Below the pieces are notes generated by a model. It had not been told where the DNA came from. It was given only the letters and a program-made list of their open reading frames with translations, and ran no database searches. A DNA stretch of 64,000 nucleotides from positions 1-64,000 of the forward strand of contig CAYHVK010000014.1 in the NCBI GenBank assembly GCA_964360255.1. Direction: 5' to 3'. Positions 50,751 through 59,320 of the stretch are shown here, in pieces. The stretch's first letter is position 1. Each line of letters starts with the position of its first letter. This stretch comes from CAYHVK01 sp964360255. GTDB taxonomy: Bacteria; Bdellovibrionota; Bdellovibrionia; Bdellovibrionales; UBA1609. Both the position numbers and the translations under genes were made by a program.

Positions 50751-51053
50751 TTGCCAATAGTTAGTTTTAAAAAAGTTCATAAAAGTTTTGAAGTCCGTGA
50801 GGGCGAAAACTTAATGAAAGCTCTTCTCGAGCAGAATATCCCGGTGGCGAGCTCTTGCTACAGTAAAGGTATCTGCACCAAGTGCCGCGTTCAGGTTGTT
50901 GAGGGAGCGGAAAATCTCTCAAAGCCCAACGCCCTTGAGAAACTTGACCGTGAGCGCCTGGCGAATTCTAAAAGCGCTCTGAAAGATGACGAACGCCTTT
51001 CATGTCAGAGCCGAGTTCTCGGCGATATTAAAATCGATACAGGATATTGGTAG
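50751..51053 (+). CDS. 2Fe-2S ferredoxin
   Basis: A 100-residue ferredoxin of the plant/adrenodoxin type. Cluster ligands are C36, C42 and C45 in SSCYSKGICTKC, plus C85 in RLSCQSR. The first spacing is C-x5-C-x2-C, as in adrenodoxin/Isc-type ferredoxins and related domains. It would pass electrons to an unidentified partner. The start is a TTG after AAAAGGA. No Isc gene is adjacent. Confidence 0.92.
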   Translation: MPIVSFKKVHKSFEVREGENLMKALLEQNIPVASSCYSKGICTKCRVQVVEGAENLSKPNALEKLDRERLANSKSALKDDERLSCQSRVLGDIKIDTGYW

Positions 51054-51128
51054 CCGACGCTCTACCACTAAAAATTACAAAAATCGTCCGGCACTTCTAT
51101 TGCTTCACGAAAAGCCACGGAGGTCATC

Positions 51129-52397
51129 ATGACTATTAAAAACAGTATATTTACTAATGGAGCATTTCTAATCCTAGCTTTAGGACTCAGCGGTTGCGGA
51201 GAGAGCTCTAGTGGCACAAAAGTAGTAACAGCGTGGGAAGTACAACCCCCCTACTTTAAATTGTACGACAATCAGACGGACAAAGAGAGCAAGACGGCAG
51301 ACATTAAGAGAATGGATCTCGACAGTGTTCTTTTAGATCTCGCGACTACAGACGAGCTGATGTTTGTTGATGCGAAGAAATATCCGGGCTCTATATTATC
51401 AGCGACCACTCTATGTACCGGCGAAAAAGATGCCGTATACAAACAAAGTTTCAGAATGACTTTAAAAACTGCCAACTCAGTTTATAGATTTTTACCTGAA
51501 GAGATGCTTTTGCTTCCAACAGATCAACTAAAGTCTTTTAAATGCTCAGTTCACTTTGTGGCTCAGAATACTAATGGATCTATTCACGATTTCGGTAAAG
51601 ATATTCACTTCAAAATTTTCGGTGAGAATCAGAGTTTGCTCGTGAAACTACAAGATGAGACACAAAAAGAAGAAAACAGCGAATGGCCAGACACTGCTCT
51701 GATTTCAATTCAAAGAGCACGTTACCACTTCTTACCTAAAAAAAACGCTGGAGAAATTTATCGTCTTAAATGCTCTAGCTTTGAAAGCTCTGCTGTCAAC
51801 GCAGATCAGCTTCTTCAACTGATTGAGAAAAATCTAGAGACAGAAAATATTCAGCAAGATCAATTCTGCCGCCTCTTAATTCATGATCAGAATGGAGTCA
51901 TACACACTACGAAACTCTTTGTTCTCAGATTTTTTGATTACAGAGATTACGTTGAAAATATCAGTTATAAAACCAGTGCCAAACGTGAATATGACTCAAT
52001 TAAACTTCACCTCGGGGCTATTAAATTAGCAAACCGAACTAAGGTGCCCGCTTTCTTCTCAGTCAAAAAACAAAACATGGTTGTGACTGTACATGAAGGC
52101 ACGACCGCTGGCCAGAGACAGGCCCCAGGTGGACTGGGCTTTTTAGAGCCCTATTCTCGTGATCAAATCAGAGAACTACCAGATCGAACTGTATTTATAT
52201 TGAATCCAGGTCAGTCAATAACTGTGACTTTTGATGTGAGTTCTTTTTTAGCCAACTCTAGAATAAGCGTAAGCTGGATAGATCGAGTGCCAACTCTTGA
52301 TCTTATTGAAAAGAAAAGCTGGGAAGACCCTAATGAAAAGGTCTTAACTTCAATTCCTTTTATGAATGAATCAACGATGGAGATAGAAATTCGCTAG
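51129..52397 (+). CDS. Lipoprotein of unknown function
   Basis: A lipoprotein of 422 residues: signal FLILALGLSGC, lipid Cys at residue 23, GGAGG site. The mature protein is mixed, with four further cysteines (TLCTGE, FKCSVH, RLKCSSF, FCRLL) and strands such as TIYMAA-free sheet patterns (FRMTLKTANSVYRFLPEE, SVKKQNMVVTVHEG). No repeats or known domain were recognised. The stop is 6 bp from the convergent trmB stop. Confidence 0.7.
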   Translation: MTIKNSIFTNGAFLILALGLSGCGESSSGTKVVTAWEVQPPYFKLYDNQTDKESKTADIKRMDLDSVLLDLATTDELMFVDAKKYPGSILSATTLCTGEKDAVYKQSFRMTLKTANSVYRFLPEEMLLLPTDQLKSFKCSVHFVAQNTNGSIHDFGKDIHFKIFGENQSLLVKLQDETQKEENSEWPDTALISIQRARYHFLPKKNAGEIYRLKCSSFESSAVNADQLLQLIEKNLETENIQQDQFCRLLIHDQNGVIHTTKLFVLRFFDYRDYVENISYKTSAKREYDSIKLHLGAIKLANRTKVPAFFSVKKQNMVVTVHEGTTAGQRQAPGGLGFLEPYSRDQIRELPDRTVFILNPGQSITVTFDVSSFLANSRISVSWIDRVPTLDLIEKKSWEDPNEKVLTSIPFMNESTMEIEIR

Positions 52398-52403
52398 AAA
52401 TAC

Positions 52404-53096
52404 TTAAATCTTACGAAATAAAGCGTAATTGATCAGAACTTGTTTTTTAGAAAATAAATTCTCGAAGTGGGTCTTGAAGTTTTCTTGAGCCCACTCAGAA
52501 TTGTGTAGATCAAGAGTGTACTTTTCTAATTTATAAGGCGTCTGCGCGAATTCTTTCTCAGTCCATAAAAAATATTCTTTTGAATCTGTTTTAAATTCTA
52601 AAGTCGAACCTGGCTTCTGCAAAGCATACAACTTATTGAGAAATTCAGCTGTGATCAGACGCTTTTTGTGTTTCTTAGCACGCGTCCACGGATCTGGGTG
52701 ATGAATGAAAACGTCATTCACTTCACCCTCAACAAACAAATCATCTATGAATCGGCCATTATATCGGCAGATGCGGGCGTTGACGGCTCCTTCGCGACGA
52801 ACTCGGCGGATCGATTGAACCAGAGGCTTAAATTTAACTTCGAGACCTACAATATTTCTCTGCGGAAATTGCGTCGCGCGATGAGAGAAAAAATATCCGT
52901 TTCCGGTACCGATTTCTACATCGAGAGGAGTTTGTGCGTCATTTTTAAAAACATCTTCGCGCCAACGGCCCTTGAATTCAGGGGCTCTGTCTAAATCGTA
53001 CGCCCAATCAGGATATTCAGTCTGCATCATCCCGATCCAGGCATGAGGCTTAGGAATTTTTTTTGTATCTGCGATTTGAATTCTTGATCGAGCCAT
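52404..53096 (-). CDS. trmB: tRNA (guanine-N7-)-methyltransferase
   Basis: Methylates guanosine 46 in the variable loop of tRNA with SAM. Motifs seen: SAM-binding VEIGTGNGYFFSHRA (residues about 61-75), IVGLEVKFKPL, and DVFIHHPDPWTRAKKHKKR, the TrmB catalytic block, with HHPDPW in place of the usual FPDPW. The 230-residue length is normal. It is divergent from ggt, with 35 bp between starts. Confidence 0.92.
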   Translation of the reverse strand: MARSRIQIADTKKIPKPHAWIGMMQTEYPDWAYDLDRAPEFKGRWREDVFKNDAQTPLDVEIGTGNGYFFSHRATQFPQRNIVGLEVKFKPLVQSIRRVRREGAVNARICRYNGRFIDDLFVEGEVNDVFIHHPDPWTRAKKHKKRLITAEFLNKLYALQKPGSTLEFKTDSKEYFLWTEKEFAQTPYKLEKYTLDLHNSEWAQENFKTHFENLFSKKQVLINYALFRKI

Positions 53097-53131
53097 GCCG
53101 ACTTCATAACATAAGTCCCTGGGGGTATGTG

Positions 53132-54787
53132 ATGCGAAATTTTTTCTTTCTGACGGTTTTTTCTATTTTTCTGGCCAATTCGGCGATGGCTTTGCCATTT
53201 CGAGGCTCACAAATCGGAATTTCAGCCGCCTGCCCTTACGCTGTTGATGCGGGTAAACGTATAGCCGAGATGGGCGGTAACCCTGTGGATGTGGCCGTAA
53301 CCGTTGCTTTGGTTATGAGCGTAACGAACCCTTCTTTTGCTAGTCTCGGTGGCGGCGGTTTTGCTTTAGTGAAAATGGATGGTGCTCCTGAAGTTTTAGA
53401 CTTCCGTGAGAAAGCACCTGCGCTTGTTGATGAAAAATTCTATTTAGATCCGAAAAGATCTTCGAGCCAAGGCGGCACTGCTGTTGGTGTACCGGGTAAC
53501 CCTGCTGGTTTATGGGCTCTTCATAAAAAATATGGTAAAATTCACTGGAGCCAGCTTTTTAGTACTGCTATTCAGCTCGCTGAAAAAGGGTTTCGAGTCA
53601 CAGGCGGCTGGTATGACGACACTCTCGATGGTATGGAGCGTTTCGACCCAACGGCGAAAAAAACATTTTTAGTGAATGAGAAGCCGATTGTCCCAGGCCG
53701 CAAACTTGTACAAAAAAATCTGGCGAAAGCTTTACATCAGTTACGCAATCGCAACACCGCTGGTTTCTACACAGGGCCGGTAGCCCAAGATATTGTAGCA
53801 ACCATCAAAGCTCGCGGCGGAGTGATGTCTCTTAAAGACCTGTCGAGCTACAAACCTGAATGGCGTAAACCCCTCGTGAAAGAGTATGAAGGCCATAAGA
53901 TTTACCTTATGCCTCCCCCTTCAAGTGGTGGAATCGTTCTTTACTCTTCACTGAGCCTCATCGAAAAATTAAAAGTGCGAGAAAAAAAACCTCTCAGTGT
54001 TGATGAACTTCATTACTTCTCAGAAATTTCTAAAACTTCGTTTCGCCAAAGACTCTTGCTTGGAGATCCGGATTTCGTAACGAACCCGATTGATAAATTA
54101 ATGTCGGATAGTTTTATTTCTGAGCAAGCTTCGCTGATCAAAGGCGACAAGACAGTTAAGCTTGAGCCATTTAAAGAGAGCGACTTCGGTGCTACTGGGC
54201 AAAAAGAAAGCGCACAAACCACTCATATCTCAGTTCTCGATGCTCAAGGCCGCGGTGTTGCCATGACAATTACACTGAATCTGAATTACGGCTCTGGTGT
54301 AGTAACTGATAAGTTTGGCATTGCCATGAATAACGAAATGGACGATTTCACAACGAAACCAGGCGAAGCGAATCAATTTGGTCTTGTTCAAGGCTCAAAC
54401 AATAAAGTTCAGCCAGGTAAACGCCCACTCAGCTCAATGAGCCCAACACTTGTTGAGAAGAACGGTAAAATCGTAATGGCTCTTGGCGCGCCAGGTGGAC
54501 CGCGCATTATTACTTCGGTACTCAACATTCTTTATCGTACACTTACGACTCAGACAGATTTAGATCGCGCGATTCAAATGCCGCGCGTGCATCACCAATT
54601 TTTACCAGATAAAACATTTGTCGATAGTGATTACCGATTTGCTCCTGAGACTTTAGATGGTCTTCGCAAAAAAGGTCATGAAGTTGAAGAGTCTTGGATG
54701 GCATTAGGTTTTGCCGTTCAATACAAAGATAACATGATCAACGCAGCTTATGACTCACGCGGTGACGGAGCCGTCGGCGGCTTCTGA
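53132..54787 (+). CDS. ggt: Gamma-glutamyltranspeptidase
   Basis: Periplasmic enzyme that cleaves gamma-glutamyl bonds of glutathione and similar compounds; processed by self-cleavage into two subunits. The signal peptide ends NSAMALPF. The family start ASLGGGGFALV is present, and the catalytic Thr is in SAQTTHISVLD (about T363). NNEMDDFTTKPG, PLSSMSPTLV and GAPGGPRI follow. The ATG lies after GGGGGT; the longer frame from 53063 overlaps trmB. With two peptide importers nearby it may provide amino acids. Its last 40 bp overlap the convergent cation transporter gene. Confidence 0.95.
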   Translation: MRNFFFLTVFSIFLANSAMALPFRGSQIGISAACPYAVDAGKRIAEMGGNPVDVAVTVALVMSVTNPSFASLGGGGFALVKMDGAPEVLDFREKAPALVDEKFYLDPKRSSSQGGTAVGVPGNPAGLWALHKKYGKIHWSQLFSTAIQLAEKGFRVTGGWYDDTLDGMERFDPTAKKTFLVNEKPIVPGRKLVQKNLAKALHQLRNRNTAGFYTGPVAQDIVATIKARGGVMSLKDLSSYKPEWRKPLVKEYEGHKIYLMPPPSSGGIVLYSSLSLIEKLKVREKKPLSVDELHYFSEISKTSFRQRLLLGDPDFVTNPIDKLMSDSFISEQASLIKGDKTVKLEPFKESDFGATGQKESAQTTHISVLDAQGRGVAMTITLNLNYGSGVVTDKFGIAMNNEMDDFTTKPGEANQFGLVQGSNNKVQPGKRPLSSMSPTLVEKNGKIVMALGAPGGPRIITSVLNILYRTLTTQTDLDRAIQMPRVHHQFLPDKTFVDSDYRFAPETLDGLRKKGHEVEESWMALGFAVQYKDNMINAAYDSRGDGAVGGF

Positions 54788-55794
54788 CGAGGTCGTGGCT
54801 CAATCGGTGATCGCAGTTCATCCACTGTGATCACCCGCTTGGCTACAAAAGGCTTTTGCCGAACAGGGCAGTTTGGTAAATCACAAGTATCGCAATAAGC
54901 CCGGCGGCACGGATCTAAATGAAAATTGGCGTCTCCGCCATAAGAATAATCTTGAATAAAAGAGTTCTCGAAGCGGTCTAAGCGCTCGTGAGTCTCATCG
55001 ATTCTCCAGAATTCAGGAACAATTAAATGGGCATCGATATGATGATACCAACCCGAGCGAATGATTCGCACATAGTGAATCTGAATTATTCCGTCACCCA
55101 TGTGGCGATTAAAAACATCTGCGAGTTCTTTTAAAACTGTTAAATCTTCTTCATCCATTAAGCCCGAAATAGATTCGCGAACCACATGAAAGCCGGTGTA
55201 CGCAAGATAAAGTCCGGCTAAATAAGCGGCCACAATATCAATCCACTGCTCACCAGTGATTTGAATTAAAATTAAGGCGACGATAATAGCCGCAGAAGTC
55301 CAAAAATCTGAGAGAACATGCTCTCCGCTCGCGATGAGAGCATTAGAGCGATATCGTTGACCCACGCGCTTTAAAAAAAGACCGAGAATGCAATTGCTAA
55401 CTCCCGCTAAAGCTAAAATCACTGTACCGGTTGAAAGCTCAAGAAGCTGGCGACCTTCGTAAATGGCCTGAGTAGCTTCAAATAAAATAAATGTAGCGGC
55501 GAAAAAAATAAGTCCGCCCTCGAAGGCCGCAGAAAAATACTCGATTTTTCCGTGACCGTAAGGATGATTTTGATCTTTTGGTTGCGCCGAATAGTAGATC
55601 ACAAAAAGCGAAAAAAGCCCGGTGGCCACATTCACTATGCTCTCCATGGCATCTGAGTAAACGCCTTGCGAGTGAGTTAAATTGTAGGCCCAGAACTTTG
55701 CAAACAAAAGGAGCGTACCAACCACAGCAGAAAGAATCGCGGCCCATTTACGGGCTCGCACCTCAGCTGGCGAAAGTTGGTCAGAATGAATCAT
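54748..55794 (-). CDS. Cation diffusion facilitator transporter
   Basis: A CDF-family metal/proton antiporter of 348 residues with six membrane segments. The first metal-site motif reads YSDAMESIVNV in TM2, where many zinc transporters have D-x3-D; the second, GEHVLSDFWTS in TM5, has the expected H-x3-D. NHPYGHGKIEYFSA follows TM3's start, as in the family. The cytoplasmic domain ends in a cysteine-rich stretch (DPCRRAYCDTCDLPNC), then a proline-rich tail overlapping ggt. The metal cannot be told; Zn, Fe, Co or Mn are possible. Confidence 0.9.
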   Translation of the reverse strand: MIHSDQLSPAEVRARKWAAILSAVVGTLLLFAKFWAYNLTHSQGVYSDAMESIVNVATGLFSLFVIYYSAQPKDQNHPYGHGKIEYFSAAFEGGLIFFAATFILFEATQAIYEGRQLLELSTGTVILALAGVSNCILGLFLKRVGQRYRSNALIASGEHVLSDFWTSAAIIVALILIQITGEQWIDIVAAYLAGLYLAYTGFHVVRESISGLMDEEDLTVLKELADVFNRHMGDGIIQIHYVRIIRSGWYHHIDAHLIVPEFWRIDETHERLDRFENSFIQDYSYGGDANFHLDPCRRAYCDTCDLPNCPVRQKPFVAKRVITVDELRSPIEPRPRQKPPTAPSPRES

Positions 55795-56789
55795 TTACTG
55801 CCTTTGTTACGCCGAAGCTCGATCGGATCTGCCGGTGGCAGAGCCTCAAGTGGCGCCACATACATAGTATTTTCAACCCGGTTGCGTCCACTTTCTTTTG
55901 CTTTATAGAGCGCTCGGTCAGCGGCGCGCACAATCGAGCGCGCATCCACATCTTTCGAGCCTGGAGGGGTTATGGCTAAACCGATACTCGCCGTCAATCT
56001 CTTCTCATGCTGATCGTTTTTAAATCTCCATCCTTCGATGAGTTTCTTCAAACGTTCAGCAAAGACGAGGGCCCCTTCAGGGTTAATTTCGGTGAGAACA
56101 ATTAAGAATTCGTCTCCCCCATAACGAGCGGCGAAATCGACTTTACGCATATTATCGCGAATGAGTTTACCTACTTGAGCCAGCACGAAACTACCGAATA
56201 AATGGTCATTTTCATCATTCACCGACTTAAAATAATCCATATCCATCATGATCACGGCGACGGATCTATTATAGCGTGAGGCGCGATCGAGTTCGTAATC
56301 GAGCTTTTCATAGAGCGAGCGCATATTGAAAAGGCCCGTGAGATCGTCGGTGTCGACCAGCTCCTTCAGACGATTGTTCGCACGAGTCAGCTCGTCACGA
56401 ATATCTTTGATACGAAGATGGCAGCGAATTCGAGCCAAAAGTTCAACCGGAACAAACGGCTTACAAATATAATCATCAGCGCCCGCATCAAGCCCCTGCA
56501 TAATGTCTTCGGGGTTCGATTGAGCAGATAAAAAGAGGGTCGAAACATATTCAGCACTAGAGCGTAAAAACTGAAGCGTCTGAATACCGTTCAAACCTGG
56601 CATTTGGATGTCGAGCAGAACCAGGTGAGGTGTCCACTTCATTATTTTGGTGATTGCCTCTTCGCCTGAGCTGGCGGTTTCCACAAGGTAACCATCCCAT
56701 TCAAGGGCCTTTTTAACCATGCGAAGGCTCTCTGGGTCGTCATCTACGGCCAGAATTTTTCTTCTGATATTATCTGCTTTATTCGACAT
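55791..56789 (-). CDS. Response regulator with GGDEF diguanylate cyclase domain
   Basis: A REC-GGDEF protein of 332 residues that makes cyclic di-GMP on phosphorylation. The receiver has acidic VDDDPES, phosphoacceptor D60 in LVLLDIQMPG, and K110 in YICKPF. The cyclase has RYGGDEFLIVL (GGDEF at 224-228), and the inhibitory I-site RKVD lies at 215-218, so product feedback is expected. Cyclic di-GMP controls gliding and prey invasion in Bdellovibrio. It overlaps the transporter gene by four bases and is divergent from leuS. Confidence 0.95.
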   Translation of the reverse strand: MSNKADNIRRKILAVDDDPESLRMVKKALEWDGYLVETASSGEEAITKIMKWTPHLVLLDIQMPGLNGIQTLQFLRSSAEYVSTLFLSAQSNPEDIMQGLDAGADDYICKPFVPVELLARIRCHLRIKDIRDELTRANNRLKELVDTDDLTGLFNMRSLYEKLDYELDRASRYNRSVAVIMMDMDYFKSVNDENDHLFGSFVLAQVGKLIRDNMRKVDFAARYGGDEFLIVLTEINPEGALVFAERLKKLIEGWRFKNDQHEKRLTASIGLAITPPGSKDVDARSIVRAADRALYKAKESGRNRVENTMYVAPLEALPPADPIELRRNKGSK

Positions 56790-56867
56790 GAATTAATGAT
56801 ATCTTTTTGATGAAAAAGCTTTTAGAAAAAATTGCTAATTCTGTGACCTTCGACTAGAAAGTACCCT

Positions 56868-59297
56868 ATGTCATATATACATTCTGAAATTGAAAAACGT
56901 TGGCAGGCCAAATGGGCTGAGGCGAAGTGTTTTGAAGGCCAAATCGACACGACTCGCCCTAAGTATTATGCCCTTGATATGTTCCCTTATCCGTCAGGTG
57001 CTGGACTGCACGTGGGGCACTTGGCCTCTTACACTCCGACCGATATTATGTCGCGCTACAAACGCGCTCAAGGCTTCAATGTTCTTCACCCAATGGGTTA
57101 CGATGCTTTCGGTTTACCGGCTGAGCAGTATGCTATTCAAACTGGTATTCACCCCGCGATCACAACTAACACAGCGATTGAAAATTTCCGTCGTCAGTTA
57201 CAAAATTTTGGTTATAGCTTTGACTGGAGCCGCGAGATCTCTTCTTGCGAGCCTGAGTACTATCACTGGACACAGTTTATTTTTCTTAAACTTTTCGAGC
57301 GTGGCTTAGCTTATCAAAAAGAAGCGCCGGTGAATTGGTGCCCAGCACTGCGCACAGTTTTGGCCAACGAAGAAGTTGTAGACGGTAAATCTGAGCGTGG
57401 TGGCCACCCCGTCTTCAGAGTGAAGATGCGCCAGTGGATGCTGAAAATCACAGCCTATGCCGAACGCCTCTTAACTGATCTTGATCTTATCGACTGGCCT
57501 GAAGCCACTAAAGAAGCTCAGCGCAACTGGATTGGCAAAAGCGAAGGCGCTGATATTCGTTTTTCTGTGGCCGGCACTCCGGCGACAGATCAACCAGCCG
57601 ACCAGGCCAACCAACCGCTGCAATTTGAAATCTTCACCACTCGCCCCGACACCATTTACGGTGCGACATTTATGGTTTTGGCGCCTGAGCATCCGTTAGT
57701 AAAAACAATTACGACGGCCGCTCAATCTAAAGAGATCACTGAGTACACTGAAGCCGCATCTCGCAAGAGTGAGATGGAGCGTAAAGCGACCGTCGATAAA
57801 ACAGGTGTTTTCACTGGTGCCTATGCCATAAATCCTTTCAGCAAGAAAAAGCTCCCAATCTGGATTGCGGACTACGTTCTTATGGATTACGGAACTGGCG
57901 CGATTATGGCTGTTCCGGCCCATGATGCTCGTGATTTTGAATTTGCGACGAAGTTTAAACTTCCGATTGAACAAGTGCTCAGCGATGGCCAAGCGCAAAC
58001 TGTTTTACCATTTGAGGGCGAAGGCACTCTGGTGAATTCAGATTTCTTGAATGGCCTTAAGAAAACTGAAGCCATTCAAAAAGCCATTGCTAAAGTTGAA
58101 GCTGATAAAATCGGCACTCGCCGCGTTCAATACAAACTTCGCGATTGGCTCTTCAGCCGTCAGCGCTACTGGGGCGAGCCGATTCCAATTGTTTACAATA
58201 ATGCTGGTCAGCCTATTGGACTTTCTGAAGAAGAACTTCCGTTAACACTTCCGCAAGTGGCTGATTATCAACCTTCAGAAAAAGGCGAACCACCACTGGC
58301 TCGCGCCACAGAATGGGTTCAGCACCCCAAAGGTCGTCGCGATACCGATACAATGCCGGGCTCTGCAGGTTCAAGCTGGTACTTCTTGCGCTATACAGAT
58401 CCTCATAATTCTAAAGCTCCGTTTAGTTTTGAAGCTCAGAAGTATTGGATGCCAGTTGACCTTTACGTGGGCGGTTCTGAACACACTGTGGGTCATCTTC
58501 TCTACTCTCGCTTTTGGCATAAAGTTCTTTTCGACTGTGGTTTAGTTTCGACTCCTGAGCCGTTCAAAAAGTTAGCTCACCAAGGCGTTGTTATGGGACC
58601 TGACGGCCAGAGAATGTCGAAATCTCGCGGTAACGTTGTGAACCCAGATGATGTTCGTGAAAAATATGGCGTCGATGCTTCTCGTTTATATATCTGCTTC
58701 TTAGGTCCGTTTGATAAAGACAAACCTTGGGATTCAAAAGGCATTGAGGGCGTTCGTCGCTTCTTAGATCGCGTTTGGCGCTTGGCTTTTGATGAAAATG
58801 GCAAAGTGATTGCTGATGACCAAGCCATTCCTACTGAGCTTGAGCGCGTGCTTCACAAGACTATTAAAAAAGTCGGTGATGACATTGAAGCTATGAACTT
58901 CAATACAGCCATCAGCCAAATGATGATCTTAGTGAATGAGGCCTACCGCCTGAACGTTCGCTCGAAGACGGTTCTTTTGAAATTAGCTCAACTCTTGCAA
59001 CCATTTGCTCCTTTCTTTGCAGAAGAAGTGTGGAGCGGACTGGGTGGCCAAGGCTTTGTTTCAATGGCAAAGTGGCCTTCTTACGATGCTAAGCTCGTTG
59101 TAGACGACACAGCAGAGATGGGCGTTCAAGTGAACGGAAAAATGCGCGGAACCATTCAAATTCCGCTTACTGTGACTCAAGACGATGCTATGGCTATGGC
59201 CTTAAAGGTAAATACTGTTGCGAATGCTATAGGAACTATGGCAATAACAAAGATTATTTTTAAACCAGGGCAGATTTTAAATATTATTGTGAAATAA
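56868..59297 (+). CDS. leuS: Leucyl-tRNA synthetase
   Basis: Charges tRNA-Leu. Class I motifs: PYPSGAGLHVGH (HIGH, near residue 40) and RMSKSRGN (KMSKS, near 580). The CP1 editing domain is present (TTRPDTIYGATFM, MAVPAHDARDFEFA), and the zinc/LSD region precedes KMSKS. The anticodon-binding and C-terminal parts end normally. The length of 809 residues is slightly below the 860 of E. coli. Monocistronic or with speA, 23 bp downstream. Confidence 0.98.
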   Translation: MSYIHSEIEKRWQAKWAEAKCFEGQIDTTRPKYYALDMFPYPSGAGLHVGHLASYTPTDIMSRYKRAQGFNVLHPMGYDAFGLPAEQYAIQTGIHPAITTNTAIENFRRQLQNFGYSFDWSREISSCEPEYYHWTQFIFLKLFERGLAYQKEAPVNWCPALRTVLANEEVVDGKSERGGHPVFRVKMRQWMLKITAYAERLLTDLDLIDWPEATKEAQRNWIGKSEGADIRFSVAGTPATDQPADQANQPLQFEIFTTRPDTIYGATFMVLAPEHPLVKTITTAAQSKEITEYTEAASRKSEMERKATVDKTGVFTGAYAINPFSKKKLPIWIADYVLMDYGTGAIMAVPAHDARDFEFATKFKLPIEQVLSDGQAQTVLPFEGEGTLVNSDFLNGLKKTEAIQKAIAKVEADKIGTRRVQYKLRDWLFSRQRYWGEPIPIVYNNAGQPIGLSEEELPLTLPQVADYQPSEKGEPPLARATEWVQHPKGRRDTDTMPGSAGSSWYFLRYTDPHNSKAPFSFEAQKYWMPVDLYVGGSEHTVGHLLYSRFWHKVLFDCGLVSTPEPFKKLAHQGVVMGPDGQRMSKSRGNVVNPDDVREKYGVDASRLYICFLGPFDKDKPWDSKGIEGVRRFLDRVWRLAFDENGKVIADDQAIPTELERVLHKTIKKVGDDIEAMNFNTAISQMMILVNEAYRLNVRSKTVLLKLAQLLQPFAPFFAEEVWSGLGGQGFVSMAKWPSYDAKLVVDDTAEMGVQVNGKMRGTIQIPLTVTQDDAMAMALKVNTVANAIGTMAITKIIFKPGQILNIIVK

Positions 59298-59313
59298 CAC
59301 TTTCACTAAAGTG
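59298..59313 (+). promoter_or_regulatory. Short hairpin between leuS stop and speA start
   Basis: cacttt, loop cact, aaagtg, starting on the base after the leuS stop and ending seven bases before the speA ATG. It occupies the place of the speA ribosome site, where no good purine-rich site is seen. Confidence 0.45.
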
Positions 59314-59320
59314 AGTAAAA

